From Salegentibacter sp. R32 (GTDB taxonomy: Bacteria > Bacteroidota > Bacteroidia > Flavobacteriales > Flavobacteriaceae): a stretch of DNA of 64,000 nucleotides. The position numbers were made by a program, and so were the translations under genes. The stretch lies in contig NZ_RXOM01000067.1 of the NCBI RefSeq assembly GCF_008692195.1, positions 1 through 64,000 on the forward strand, in the 5' to 3' direction. Shown one piece after another: positions 49,244 to 58,368 of this stretch (position 1 is its first letter; each line of letters begins with the position of its first letter). The notes beneath the pieces were generated by a model. It was not told where the DNA came from. It did no database searches and saw only the letters and a list, made by a program, of their open reading frames with translations.

Positions 49244-50440
49244 TTAAAAAATCAGTAAATTGATATCCCTATAATTAAGGTTGAACCAATCTGCCACTGA
49301 TTTATTAGTTAAAATTCCGTGGTAAAAGTACAAACCGTTTCGTAAACCACGGTCAAATCTTAAAGTATTTTCCAAACCGCCTTCTTCACCAATATGAAGT
49401 AAATAGGGAGTGAAAATATTACTTATTGAAATTGAAGAAGTTCTGGGATACCTTGAAGGGATATTGGGCACTCCGTAATGAATTACTTCGTGTTTTTTAA
49501 TAATAGGATGGTCGTGCGTAGTTATTTCTGAAGTTTCTACACAACCGCCCATATCTATACTCACATCTATAATCACTGCACCGGCTTTCATATTCTCTAC
49601 CATCGTTTCAGTTACGATTACCGGCGACCTGTCTTTTCCTCTAATGGCACCAATTACAACATCGGCTCGCATTAAGGATTTCAACAAATTTTTGGGTTGT
49701 AGGGTAGAGGTGTAAAGTGGTCTTCCCAAGTTGGTTTGTATAGACCTGAGTTTGGTTAGGGAGTTATCAAAAATTTTAATGTTAGCACCCAAACCTAATG
49801 CAGATCTTCCGGCAAATTCACCCACGGTTCCTGCTCCTAAAATCACTACTTCTAAAGGTGGAACACCACTTATGTTTCCAAACATAAGTCCGCTGCCTTT
49901 GGGACTTGATAATAATTCTGAAGCGATTAGAACAGAAGCTGTTCCCGCAATTTCACTTAGCGCTCTTACCGCAGGATAAGTCCCATCTTCATCTTTAATA
50001 AACTCAAAAGCTAAAGCGGTGATTCTTTTTTCAGCTAATTTTTGAAAATAGCTTTTCTCTTGCGTTTTTAGTTGAAGGGCAGAAATTAAAATTGTCTGCG
50101 GATTGATTAACTCCAACTCTTTTAAGGAAGGTGGCTCTACTTTTAAAATAATAGGACAGGCAAACACTTTAGCGGTTTCTTTGGTGATTTCTGCACCAGC
50201 TTCGCTATAATCCCTATCGGTAAAATTGGCGTCAAGTCCGGCATTACTTTCTATAAGCACCCGATGCCCATGAGCAGTTACGGCAGCTACCGCATCTGGT
50301 GTTAAGCAAACCCGTTTTTCTTGATAAGAAGTTTCTTTGGGTAAACCAATAAATAGTTCACCTTTTTTCTTTTGGATTTCGAGCATTTCTTCCTGCGGAA
50401 TAAGCTCTCGTTGACTAAATGGAGTGGTTGGTTTGCTCAT
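49244..50440 (-). CDS. ald: alanine dehydrogenase
   Basis: A 398-residue enzyme of the AlaDH/PNT family: an N-terminal substrate domain with IGLPKETSYQEKRVCLTPDA (Lys and Arg ligands), AFEFIKDEDGTYPAVRALSE, and a Rossmann segment VVILGAGTVGEFAGRSALGLG for NAD. It performs reversible oxidative deamination of alanine to pyruvate and ammonium. The family is close to the NAD(P) transhydrogenase alpha subunit, but no beta subunit is nearby. Confidence 0.9.
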   Translation of the reverse strand: MSKPTTPFSQRELIPQEEMLEIQKKKGELFIGLPKETSYQEKRVCLTPDAVAAVTAHGHRVLIESNAGLDANFTDRDYSEAGAEITKETAKVFACPIILKVEPPSLKELELINPQTILISALQLKTQEKSYFQKLAEKRITALAFEFIKDEDGTYPAVRALSEIAGTASVLIASELLSSPKGSGLMFGNISGVPPLEVVILGAGTVGEFAGRSALGLGANIKIFDNSLTKLRSIQTNLGRPLYTSTLQPKNLLKSLMRADVVIGAIRGKDRSPVIVTETMVENMKAGAVIIDVSIDMGGCVETSEITTHDHPIIKKHEVIHYGVPNIPSRYPRTSSISISNIFTPYLLHIGEEGGLENTLRFDRGLRNGLYFYHGILTNKSVADWFNLNYRDINLLIF

Positions 50441-50501
50441 TAATTTTCTTATCTAAATTAAAGAAATAAAAAAAATAGCTGATAAACAAACCTAAAACAG
50501 T

Positions 50502-51041
50502 CTATGACCGAAAAAGATCTTTAAAATGAGCAAAAATGCTTTTTTTATTTTGTAGTTCGTATTCTATTTCTGCTAAGGAAGGATTATGCATGCTAGCAAA
50601 AATTTTAGCCCGAATTAAATAAACGAGGGGAACGATAATTGCCATTACTGGAATTAAAAACCAGATTTCAACTACATCTGTAAATGAAACATCATCATTA
50701 ATTGTACTTATTAATTGAAATAAATACATACCTATTGGAATTAGAATGACATGATACCACCAATGTTTGCATGTTAAAAACCAGATGCTTAAAAGATAAA
50801 GGGGAACAAATTTACCTAAAATTGTCCAAGCACTTACACTAATTTTTTCATAGAAATTACTTTCATAGGTAAATAAAAAAGTTTCCCAAATCTTAGAATT
50901 AGGGAAACTTTTATAAGAATAAAATAAATATGGTGATATTATGATTAAAAAAGCAACAATACTACCCGTTAGTAGGGATCTTGATATCTTTTTTCTCGAT
51001 ATCTGTGGTTGCTTTGATGTTGTCTTGTGTGGTATGTTCAT
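50502..51041 (-). CDS. integral membrane protein, function unknown
   Basis: A 179-residue protein with four predicted helices (about 25-46, 73-90, 96-112 and 125-146) and a C-terminal cytosolic tail (AEIEYELQNKKSIFAHFKDL). The first 26 codons overlap in another frame with a small lipoprotein gene (50962-51117). If that overlap is not used, the start lies further in, but no later ATG would keep the first helix. No family recognised. Confidence 0.65.
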   Translation of the reverse strand: MNIPHKTTSKQPQISRKKISRSLLTGSIVAFLIIISPYLFYSYKSFPNSKIWETFLFTYESNFYEKISVSAWTILGKFVPLYLLSIWFLTCKHWWYHVILIPIGMYLFQLISTINDDVSFTDVVEIWFLIPVMAIIVPLVYLIRAKIFASMHNPSLAEIEYELQNKKSIFAHFKDLFRS

Positions 51042-51117
51042 CTATAGACTGTGGGGTACAAGATGTTACTAAAAATCCTAAAGCTGCGATTGCGAATATA
51101 GCGTTTTTTACTTTCAT
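50962..51117 (-). CDS. small lipoprotein
   Basis: 51 residues from ATG 51117 to TAG 50962. The N-terminus MKVKNAIFAIAALGFLVTSC is a textbook lipoprotein signal with Cys20, followed by a polar tail (TPQSIDEHTTQDNIKATTDI). A TAnnTTTG -7 box (TAGGTTTG, minus strand, 51168-51175) lies about 50 bases upstream. The 3' end overlaps the membrane protein gene by 80 bases, in a different frame. Function unknown; such short lipoproteins are often missed by automated annotation. Confidence 0.65.
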   Translation of the reverse strand: MKVKNAIFAIAALGFLVTSCTPQSIDEHTTQDNIKATTDIEKKDIKIPTNG

Positions 51118-51167
51118 AATAATTAATTTTTAAAGTTTACAAATAAGTTTTATCGTTTTGTTTGATA

Positions 51168-51175
51168 CAAACCTA
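51168..51175 (-). promoter_or_regulatory. -7 promoter box of the small lipoprotein gene
   Basis: The minus strand reads TAGGTTTG, an exact TAnnTTTG, 51 bases before the start at 51117. Confidence 0.45.
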
Positions 51176-51229
51176 TAAAGAAATTTGCTAAAATTTTTAA
51201 CTTTCTTTACCGTACCTTTGCAAGCTTTT

Positions 51230-51266
51230 TATTTTTAAATAATTGATTGTCAATTATTTAAAAATA
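51230..51266. repeat. 17-bp perfect inverted repeat
   Basis: TATTTTTAAATAATTGA, TTG, then the exact complement. The 37-nt AT-only-type hairpin stands between the tsaE stop and the lipoprotein promoter. It may terminate the leftward porX-tsaE transcript, though it lacks G-C pairs and is unusually perfect for that. Confidence 0.6.
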
Positions 51267-51297
51267 ACTATTATGAATGTATATTAGAGTTAACATT

Positions 51298-51714
51298 TCA
51301 TTTTTTGGTGAAAATTGAAATTTTTCTTGTTTTATCTGAATTTTTTACTATTAAAATTTCAGTCTTTTCTTCGGGTAATAAATTTTTTACTTTATCTGGC
51401 CATTCTATAAAAACCCAATTATTATTTTCTAAGTATTCTTCAAAACCTATATCATAGGCTTCTTCTTCAGATTTAATCCTGTGAAAATCAAAGTGATAAA
51501 TATAGTCATTTTCTAAAAGATATTCATTTACCAGCGAAAATGTAGGGCTAGAAACCCTATCTTGAGCACCTAGTTGCTTCGCCAGTTCTTTTATTAAAGT
51601 AGTTTTACCGGCACCCATTTCACCATAAAATAAAAGTGTCTTGCATGAAGACACTTCTAGTATTTTTTGAACTATTTTAGGAAGCTCATCTATGTGATAG
51701 TTGATTTCCATCAT
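51298..51714 (-). CDS. tsaE: tRNA threonylcarbamoyladenosine biosynthesis protein TsaE
   Basis: A 138-residue ATPase: Walker A FYGEMGAGKTTLIKELAKQL, RVSSPTFSLVNEY, YHFDFHRIKSEEEAYDIGF and VFIEWPDKVKNLLP. It is the ATPase partner of TsaB/TsaD in t6A tRNA modification. It starts 5 bases after the porX stop, as is common in Flavobacteriia. Confidence 0.95.
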   Translation of the reverse strand: MMEINYHIDELPKIVQKILEVSSCKTLLFYGEMGAGKTTLIKELAKQLGAQDRVSSPTFSLVNEYLLENDYIYHFDFHRIKSEEEAYDIGFEEYLENNNWVFIEWPDKVKNLLPEEKTEILIVKNSDKTRKISIFTKK

Positions 51715-51719
51715 ATAAT

Positions 51720-53270
51720 TTATCTAGGTGAATGTACCGAAAATGGTATAATCATTTCTTCTAGCGATACCCCACCGTGTTGATAGGTGTTTCTGTAATA
51801 GCTTACATAATGATTGTAATTATTGGGGTATGCAAAGAACAAGTCTCCTTTTGCAAATATAAATGAACTGCTCATATTTATACTGGGTAAATAAAAATCT
51901 TTTGGGTTTTTGGCAGCTACTACATCTTTCTCTTCATATGTTAAACTCTTACCGGTTTTATACCTCAAATTTAAACTGGTGTTTTTATCACCTATTACTT
52001 TAGAAGGATTTTTGGCATTTATGGTTCCATGATCGGTAGTGATAATTAATTTAAAACCTAATTGTTGTGCTTGTTGTATCATCTCTAAGAGGGGTGAGTT
52101 TTTAAACCAACTTTCAGTTAAAGAGCGATAAGATTTATCGTTAGAAGCTAACTCTTTTATCACTTCCATTTCTGTTTTGGAATGGGAGAGCATATCTACA
52201 AAATTGTAAACTACTACGGTAAGATCATTTTCTTTTAGTTTTTTAAAATTTTGTACCAAATGTTTTCCGGCTCTCAAACTGGCAATTTTATGGTATTCGG
52301 TTTTGTAGGTTAAGCCTAACCGCTTCATTTGCGCCATTAAAAAATCTTCTTCGTGCATGTTTTTTCCCCCTTCATCAGTATCGTTTAACCACCATTCGGG
52401 ATGTAAGCGTTCCATTTCAGAAGGCATTAACCCGGAAAAAATAGCATTTCTGGCGTATTGAGTTGCAGTTGGTAAAATACTTGAGAAAACAGATTCTTTC
52501 TCTTTCTTATAATAATTGTTGATAATTGGTTCGAAAGCTTTCCATTGATCGAAACGTAAATTATCAACCACTACTAAAAGTGTGGGTTGTCTATCGCTTA
52601 GTTCTGGAACTACTTTATCTCTAAATAAAGTATGCGAAAGTGTAGGCCTATCGGCATCTTTACCAAACCAAGACGTATAGTTTTTTTCAATGAACTTGCA
52701 GAACTGTGTATTGGCTTCCTGTTTTTGTGATTCAAGAATTTCAAACATTCCGCTGTCTTCAATATTTTCCAGTTCCAATTCCCAGTAAATTAATTTTTGG
52801 TAAAGTTCTGCCCAACCGTCCCAAGAATTAATCATGGTCATATCCATGGCAATTTTTCTAAATTCCTGCTGATAATTAGAAGTAGTTTTTTCTGAAACCA
52901 ATCTAGAATGGTCTAGGTTCTTCTTTAAACTCAGTAAAATCTGATTTGGATTTACCGGTTTAATTAAATAATCGGCTATTTTAGAACCAATCGCTTCTTC
53001 CATAATATATTCTTCCTCACTTTTGGTAATCATCACTACAGGAAGATTATTCTTTTTTGCTTTAATTTCAGATAAAGTTTCCAAACCGGTCAATCCCGGC
53101 ATGTTTTCATCTAAAAAAACAATATCAAAACTATTGTTTTCAACTTCTTCAATTGCTTCTGTACCGCTCTGGCAGGTAGTAACTTCGTAGTTTTTTTTCT
53201 CTAAGAAAAGTATATGTGGTTTTAATAAATCTATTTCATCATCTACCCAAAGTACCTTGATATTATTCAT
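51720..53270 (-). CDS. porX: PorX, T9SS two-component regulator with alkaline-phosphatase-like domain
   Basis: A 516-residue protein. The receiver domain has an acidic pocket (WVDDEIDLL), phospho-acceptor Asp54 (VFLDENMPG) and the KPVNP switch Lys. A helical linker spans 125-200. The C-terminal PglZ/alkaline-phosphatase-like domain shows LLVVVDNLRFDQWK, PTATQYARNAIFSG and IITTDHGTINAKNPSKVIGD. PorX with PorY and SigP controls the type IX secretion system in Bacteroidota; the C-domain cleaves oligonucleotides in characterised cases. The gene is convergent with nothing and divergent from the HD-domain gene. Confidence 0.93.
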   Translation of the reverse strand: MNNIKVLWVDDEIDLLKPHILFLEKKNYEVTTCQSGTEAIEEVENNSFDIVFLDENMPGLTGLETLSEIKAKKNNLPVVMITKSEEEYIMEEAIGSKIADYLIKPVNPNQILLSLKKNLDHSRLVSEKTTSNYQQEFRKIAMDMTMINSWDGWAELYQKLIYWELELENIEDSGMFEILESQKQEANTQFCKFIEKNYTSWFGKDADRPTLSHTLFRDKVVPELSDRQPTLLVVVDNLRFDQWKAFEPIINNYYKKEKESVFSSILPTATQYARNAIFSGLMPSEMERLHPEWWLNDTDEGGKNMHEEDFLMAQMKRLGLTYKTEYHKIASLRAGKHLVQNFKKLKENDLTVVVYNFVDMLSHSKTEMEVIKELASNDKSYRSLTESWFKNSPLLEMIQQAQQLGFKLIITTDHGTINAKNPSKVIGDKNTSLNLRYKTGKSLTYEEKDVVAAKNPKDFYLPSINMSSSFIFAKGDLFFAYPNNYNHYVSYYRNTYQHGGVSLEEMIIPFSVHSPR

Positions 53271-53305
53271 ATATGTATATTTGCTGTAATTATTAAATTT
53301 TCAAT

Positions 53306-54532
53306 TTGAATCAACGTAACAAACTCAAAATATTAAACGACCCAATTTACGGATTTATTACGATTCCCAATGAACGCATTTTTGATATCATTGAGCATAA
53401 ATACTTTCAAAGATTGCGCCGAATTTCTCAAATGGGAATGTCTTATTTGGTTTATCCCGGGGCACATCATACCCGTTTTCATCATGCGCTAGGCTGTATG
53501 CATTTAATGCGGAAGTCGTTGGATGTACTTCGCTTTAAGGGAGTTAAAATTTCAAAAGAAGAGGAAGAAGCCCTTTTAATCGCTATTTTACTGCACGATA
53601 TTGGTCACGGACCTTTTTCTCATGCGATGGAACATAGTATTGTAAACGGAGTAAGTCACGAGTGGATTTCGCTTCAATTTATGGAAAAAATGAATGCTGA
53701 TTTTAACCAAAGTTTAACGTTGGCCATTCAAATTTTCAAAGGTGAATATCATCGTAAATTTTTTAAACAACTCATCGCATCTCAATTAGATGTGGACCGT
53801 TTAGATTATTTAAAACGCGATAGTTTTTATACCGGAGTCGCTGAAGGAAATATTAACAGTGAGCGTTTAATTACGATGTTGAATGTAAGTAATGATAAAC
53901 TCGTGGTTGAACAAAAAGGAATTTATTCAGTTGAAAAATTTCTCGTTGCCCGTCGTTTAATGTATTGGCAGGTTTATTTGCATAAAACAAGTTTAGGAGC
54001 AGAACAACTCTTAATTCGGGTGCTCAAACGTGCCAAAGAATTAGTGAGTAAGGGAGTAAAATTGCCAGCAACCAAAGCGCTTTCATTCTTTTTGGAAAAT
54101 GAAATTAATCCGTCTAACTTTGATGAAGCTACTTTGCATACCTTTAGTAAATTGGACGATTATGATATTGTTTCAGCCATGAAAGAATGGATTTCCTGTG
54201 AAGATTTTGTGCTGAAGCATTTATGTAAATCTATTATTAATAGAGATCTTCTAAAAGTAAAGCTGAAGAAAAACCCAATTGATAAAAATAAAATTGAAAA
54301 ACATTTAGAAGAACTTCAGCAGGCGTATAATATAAGTAGGGAAGAAGCCAACTATTTTGTATTTGAAGGAGAAGTCTCGAATCTCGCTTATAAAGAAACG
54401 GAAGAGGACAATATTAGTATTCTTTATAAAAACGGAAAAACAAGCGATGTCATTAAAGCTTCAGATCAACTTAACCTTAGTGCGCTTACCAAACCGGTAG
54501 TAAAATATTATATCTGTTATCCTAAACCCTAG
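53306..54532 (+). CDS. HD-domain phosphohydrolase (dGTPase-like)
   Basis: A 408-residue protein from TTG 53306. The HD motif is complete: [35 protein letters not shown], and Asp in [20 protein letters not shown]. This is the dNTP triphosphohydrolase / SAMHD1-like group. It probably hydrolyses dNTPs or related nucleotides. It starts only 35 bases from the porX start, so the two share an upstream region. Confidence 0.88.
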   Translation: MNQRNKLKILNDPIYGFITIPNERIFDIIEHKYFQRLRRISQMGMSYLVYPGAHHTRFHHALGCMHLMRKSLDVLRFKGVKISKEEEEALLIAILLHDIGHGPFSHAMEHSIVNGVSHEWISLQFMEKMNADFNQSLTLAIQIFKGEYHRKFFKQLIASQLDVDRLDYLKRDSFYTGVAEGNINSERLITMLNVSNDKLVVEQKGIYSVEKFLVARRLMYWQVYLHKTSLGAEQLLIRVLKRAKELVSKGVKLPATKALSFFLENEINPSNFDEATLHTFSKLDDYDIVSAMKEWISCEDFVLKHLCKSIINRDLLKVKLKKNPIDKNKIEKHLEELQQAYNISREEANYFVFEGEVSNLAYKETEEDNISILYKNGKTSDVIKASDQLNLSALTKPVVKYYICYPKP

Positions 54533-54548
54533 AATTAACAATTTTTTC

Positions 54549-54556
54549 TATTTTTG
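54549..54556 (+). promoter_or_regulatory. -7 promoter box of the lpxD operon
   Basis: TATTTTTG (TAnnTTTG) ends 5 bases before the lpxD ATG, so the mRNA would begin at or near the start codon (leaderless). Confidence 0.35.
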
Positions 54557-54561
54557 TCAGA

Positions 54562-55590
54562 ATGAAATTTACAGCAGAACAAATTGCAGAGGTATTAGAA
54601 GGGAAAGTTGTAGGAAACCCTGAAGCAGAAGTTTCAGAACTTTCTAAAATAGAAGAAGGGCATTCTTCCTCATTAACTTTTCTATCTAACCCAAAATATA
54701 CATCCTATATTTATTCAACCAATGCGGCGATTTGCATTGTGAATGAAGATTTTGAACCAGAAAAAGAAGTAAGCGCTACTTTAATTAAAGTAAAAGACGC
54801 TTACAAAGCTTTTTCTAAATTACTAGAGTATTACAATCAGGTAAAACTTAGTAAAACGGGAATTGAAGAACCTAATTACATAGCAGATTCTGCACAATAT
54901 GGAGAAGATATTTATATTGGTGCATTTGCCTATATCGGGAATAATGTAAAAATAGGCAATAATGTGAAAATTTATCCACATACCTATATAGGAGATAATA
55001 CCAAAATAGGAGACAACGTAATTGTATTTGCCGGAGCTAAGATATATTCAGAAACCAGTATTGGTAATAACTGTGTAATTCACGGTGGGGCGACGGTAGG
55101 AGCTGATGGATTTGGATTTGCGCCTAACGATAAAGGAGAATATGATAAAGTTCCACAAATAGGCAATGTGATTATAGAAGATAACGTAGATGTTGGAGCA
55201 GGAACTACAATAGATCGTGCTACATTAGGTTCTACTATTATTAGAAAAGGAGTAAAACTTGATAATCAAATACAAATTGCCCACAATGTAGAAATCGGTG
55301 AACATACCGCAATTGCCGCACAAACCGGGATTGCAGGTTCAACCAAAATAGGCAAAAATTGTTTAATTGGTGGGCAAGTAGGTATTGTAGGTCATATAAT
55401 TATTGGTGACCGGGTTAGGATTCAAGCACAATCAGGTATTGGTAGAAATGTAAAAGATGACGAAACCCTACAAGGTTCGCCAGCCTTAGGTTACAATGAA
55501 TTCAATAAAGCCTATGTGCATTTTAAAAATTTACCAGAATCAATAAAAACGCTTCATAATATTGAAAAAAAGCTAAATAATAATGGCTGA
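54562..55590 (+). CDS. lpxD: UDP-3-O-acylglucosamine N-acyltransferase
   Basis: A 342-residue protein: an N-terminal uridine-binding domain (residues 1-100, [20 protein letters not shown]) and a left-handed beta helix of hexapeptide repeats ([20 protein letters not shown]). Catalytic His is in [10 protein letters not shown] (or [15 protein letters not shown] region) and a C-terminal helix follows. It transfers 3-hydroxyacyl from acyl-ACP to the lipid A precursor. It overlaps the next gene by 8 bases and opens the lipid A operon. Confidence 0.95.
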   Translation: MKFTAEQIAEVLEGKVVGNPEAEVSELSKIEEGHSSSLTFLSNPKYTSYIYSTNAAICIVNEDFEPEKEVSATLIKVKDAYKAFSKLLEYYNQVKLSKTGIEEPNYIADSAQYGEDIYIGAFAYIGNNVKIGNNVKIYPHTYIGDNTKIGDNVIVFAGAKIYSETSIGNNCVIHGGATVGADGFGFAPNDKGEYDKVPQIGNVIIEDNVDVGAGTTIDRATLGSTIIRKGVKLDNQIQIAHNVEIGEHTAIAAQTGIAGSTKIGKNCLIGGQVGIVGHIIIGDRVRIQAQSGIGRNVKDDETLQGSPALGYNEFNKAYVHFKNLPESIKTLHNIEKKLNNNG

Positions 55591-56986
55591 AAATAAAAAG
55601 CAAACTACTATTGAAAATGAAGTTTCCTTAGAAGGAGTAGGACTTCATACGGGAAAACAAGTCACCCTTACCTTTAAACCGGCTGAAGCAAATACCGGCT
55701 ATGTATTTAAAAGGGTAGATTTAGAAGGAGCACCGGAAATTGCTGCAGATGTATCTTATGTTGTGAACACACAACGGGGAACTTCTTTAGAAAAAAATGG
55801 CGTTTCCATTCAAACTTCAGAGCACGTGTTAGCGGCTTGTGTTGGTTTGGAAATAGATAATGTTTTAATTGAAATGAATGAAAGTGAACCTCCCATCATG
55901 GATGGTTCTTCTAAATTTTTTGTTGAAGCATTAGAAAAAGCCGGAAAAAAAGAACTGGAAGTAGAGCGCGATGAATATGTAGTGAAAGAAGTTATTTCCT
56001 ATGTAGATGAAAAAAGCGGAAGTGAAATAGTAGTCATGCCTTCTTGTGATTATGAGATCACCACAATGGTAGATTTTGGTACTAAAATTTTAGGCACACA
56101 GAATGCATCCATCAAAAATCTTTCACAATTTAAAGATGAAATTTCCGATTCCAGAACATTTAGCTTTCTTCACGAACTTGAAATGCTTTTGGAAAACGGA
56201 CTAATTAGGGGCGGCGATTTAAATAATGCTATTGTCTATGTAGATAAAGAAATATCTCAAGACACTATGGCTAAGCTTAGAAAAGCTTTTAATAAAGATG
56301 AAATCTCTGTAAAATCTAACGGGATTTTAGATAACTTAACCTTACATCATCCCAATGAAGCTGCTAGACATAAATTGTTAGATGTTATTGGAGATTTGGC
56401 TTTAGTAGGTACAAGAATTCGAGGAAAAGTTATAGCGACCAAGCCCGGACATTATGTAAATACTGAATTTGCTAAAAAGCTCGCCAAACATATTAAAGCA
56501 GAAAAGCGAAATTTGGTACCGCAAGTAGATTTGAATCAACCTCCTTTAATGGATGTGAATCAAGTTATGAAAATGCTTCCGCACAGGCCTCCGTTTTTGT
56601 TAGTCGATAAGATTTTTGAATTAACAGATGATTACGTAGTGGGAACTAAAGGAGTGACCATGAACGAAGAATTCTTTAAAGGTCACTTTCCAGGAGCACC
56701 GGTAATGCCGGGAGTTTTAATCGTGGAAGCAATGGCACAAACCGGAGGTATATTTATTTTAAGTACTGTACCGGATCCAGAAAATTACCTTACTTACTTT
56801 ATGAAAATAGATAAGGTAAAATTCAAACAAAAAGTAGTACCCGGCGACCAATTAATATTTAAATGTGATTTAATAAGTCCTATACGTCGAGGTATTTGCC
56901 ATATGCAAGGTTATGCCTTTGCTAATGGAAAACTATGTGCCGAAGCAGAATTGATGGCACAAATTGTAAAATCTAAAGATAAATAA
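55583..56986 (+). CDS. lpxC/fabZ: bifunctional UDP-3-O-acyl-GlcNAc deacetylase / 3-hydroxyacyl-ACP dehydratase
   Basis: A 467-residue fusion. The LpxC part (1-310) has the Zn-binding [16 protein letters not shown] and [14 protein letters not shown]. The FabZ part (320-467) has [14 protein letters not shown] (catalytic His) and [19 protein letters not shown] (catalytic Glu). The fusion is normal in Bacteroidota. It couples the committed step of lipid A synthesis to fatty acid elongation. Confidence 0.95.
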   Translation: MAENKKQTTIENEVSLEGVGLHTGKQVTLTFKPAEANTGYVFKRVDLEGAPEIAADVSYVVNTQRGTSLEKNGVSIQTSEHVLAACVGLEIDNVLIEMNESEPPIMDGSSKFFVEALEKAGKKELEVERDEYVVKEVISYVDEKSGSEIVVMPSCDYEITTMVDFGTKILGTQNASIKNLSQFKDEISDSRTFSFLHELEMLLENGLIRGGDLNNAIVYVDKEISQDTMAKLRKAFNKDEISVKSNGILDNLTLHHPNEAARHKLLDVIGDLALVGTRIRGKVIATKPGHYVNTEFAKKLAKHIKAEKRNLVPQVDLNQPPLMDVNQVMKMLPHRPPFLLVDKIFELTDDYVVGTKGVTMNEEFFKGHFPGAPVMPGVLIVEAMAQTGGIFILSTVPDPENYLTYFMKIDKVKFKQKVVPGDQLIFKCDLISPIRRGICHMQGYAFANGKLCAEAELMAQIVKSKDK

Positions 56987-56990
56987 AGTT

Positions 56991-57773
56991 ATGAATCAAC
57001 CTTTGGCATATGTTCATCCAGGAGCTAAAATAGCTAAAAATGTTGTGATAGAGCCTTTTACCACGATTCATAATAATGTAGAAATTGGTGAAGGAAGTTG
57101 GATAGGTTCCAACGTAACTATTATGGAAGGTGCCCGCATTGGTAAAAATGTAAATATTTTTCCAGGAGCAGTCATTTCTGCCATTCCACAAGATAAAAAA
57201 TTCAATGATGAAGAAACCATAACCATTATTGGTGATAATACAACCATCAGGGAATGTGTTACTATCAATAGAGGAACTTCAGACAGAATGAAAACCGTTA
57301 TTGGTAAAAACTGCTGGATTATGGCTTACTGTCATATTGCTCACGATTGTATTATTGGTGATCATTGTATTTTTTCAAATAACAGTACATTGGCAGGACA
57401 TATTACTGTTGGCGACCACGTAGTTTTAGCGGGGATGACGGCTATTCAGCAATTTTGTATGATTGGAAGTCATGCTTTTATCACGGGAGGATCTTTAGTA
57501 AGAAAAGATGTACCCCCTTTTGTTAAAGCAGCTCGTGAACCTTTGTCTTATGTAGGGATTAACTCCATAGGCTTAAGAAGAAGAGGTTTTACGACTGAAA
57601 AAATTAGAGAAGTTCAAGATATATATCGAATTTTATATCAAAAAAATTATAACAATTCACAAGCCGTTACTATCATTGAAGCAGAAATGGAAGCAACTCC
57701 GGAGCGGGATGATATTTTAGAGTTTATCAAGAACTCGCAACGCGGTATCATGAAAGGTTATTTTTCAAATTAA
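56991..57773 (+). CDS. lpxA: UDP-N-acetylglucosamine acyltransferase
   Basis: A 260-residue trimeric beta-helix enzyme: hexapeptide repeats (VEIGEGSWIGSNVTIMEGAR), the catalytic His in MAYCHIAHDCIIGDH, and RRRGFTTEKIREVQDIYRIL in the C-terminal helical part. It is the first acyl transfer of lipid A synthesis. It starts 4 bases after the lpxC/fabZ stop. Confidence 0.95.
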   Translation: MNQPLAYVHPGAKIAKNVVIEPFTTIHNNVEIGEGSWIGSNVTIMEGARIGKNVNIFPGAVISAIPQDKKFNDEETITIIGDNTTIRECVTINRGTSDRMKTVIGKNCWIMAYCHIAHDCIIGDHCIFSNNSTLAGHITVGDHVVLAGMTAIQQFCMIGSHAFITGGSLVRKDVPPFVKAAREPLSYVGINSIGLRRRGFTTEKIREVQDIYRILYQKNYNNSQAVTIIEAEMEATPERDDILEFIKNSQRGIMKGYFSN

Positions 57774-57785
57774 TTAATCCAAATT

Positions 57786-58352
57786 ATGGCAAGTACAAGT
57801 GATATTAGAAATGGTTTATGCATTCGATACAACCATGACATTTATAAAATTATTGAATTTTTACACGTAAAACCAGGTAAAGGACCAGCTTTTGTAAGAA
57901 CAAAATTAAAAAGCGTAACTACCGGAAAAGTGGTAGAAAATACCTTTTCAGCAGGACATAAAATTGATGATGTTCGTGTAGAGACACACAAATTTCAGTT
58001 TTTATATCAAGATGGTGAATTTTACCATTTTATGAATACAGAAGATTACACACAAATTCGCTTATTAGAATCTGCTCTAGATTCTCCGGGATTAATGAAA
58101 GAGGGAGAAGTAGTAACCGTGATTATTAATGCAGAAGACAATGCACCACTTTCTGTAGAAATGCCTCCAAGTGTAATTCTTGAAGTAACACATACTGAAC
58201 CTGGGGTAAAAGGAAACACCGCAACCAATGCCACCAAACCTGCAACCGTAGAAACTGGGGCAGAAGTAAACGTTCCTTTATTTATTAATGAAGGAGATAA
58301 AATTAAAATTGAAACCGAAAAAGGTACTTACAAAGAACGTATTAAAGAGTAA
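57786..58352 (+). CDS. efp: elongation factor P
   Basis: A 188-residue protein with three beta-barrel domains: the loop KPGKGPAFVRTKLK carries the tip Lys32 that is modified in some bacteria, then the YPDGE-like LYQDGEFYHFMNTEDY and the C-terminal KIETEKGTYKERIKE. It relieves ribosome stalling at poly-proline. It lies inside the lipid A block, an arrangement shared by Flavobacteriia. Confidence 0.95.
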   Translation: MASTSDIRNGLCIRYNHDIYKIIEFLHVKPGKGPAFVRTKLKSVTTGKVVENTFSAGHKIDDVRVETHKFQFLYQDGEFYHFMNTEDYTQIRLLESALDSPGLMKEGEVVTVIINAEDNAPLSVEMPPSVILEVTHTEPGVKGNTATNATKPATVETGAEVNVPLFINEGDKIKIETEKGTYKERIKE

Positions 58353-58368
58353 ATTTTTTTAAGATTAT

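Noticed and set aside
49731-49979. Plus-strand frame of 82 codons inside the alanine dehydrogenase gene
   Set aside because: Antisense shadow of a clear Rossmann-fold coding region.
51213-51270. Plus-strand small RNA starting from TACCTTTG at 51213
   Set aside because: The nearest TTTG for a -33 element is 25 bases upstream, outside the usual spacing, and the hairpin has no terminal T-run on that strand.
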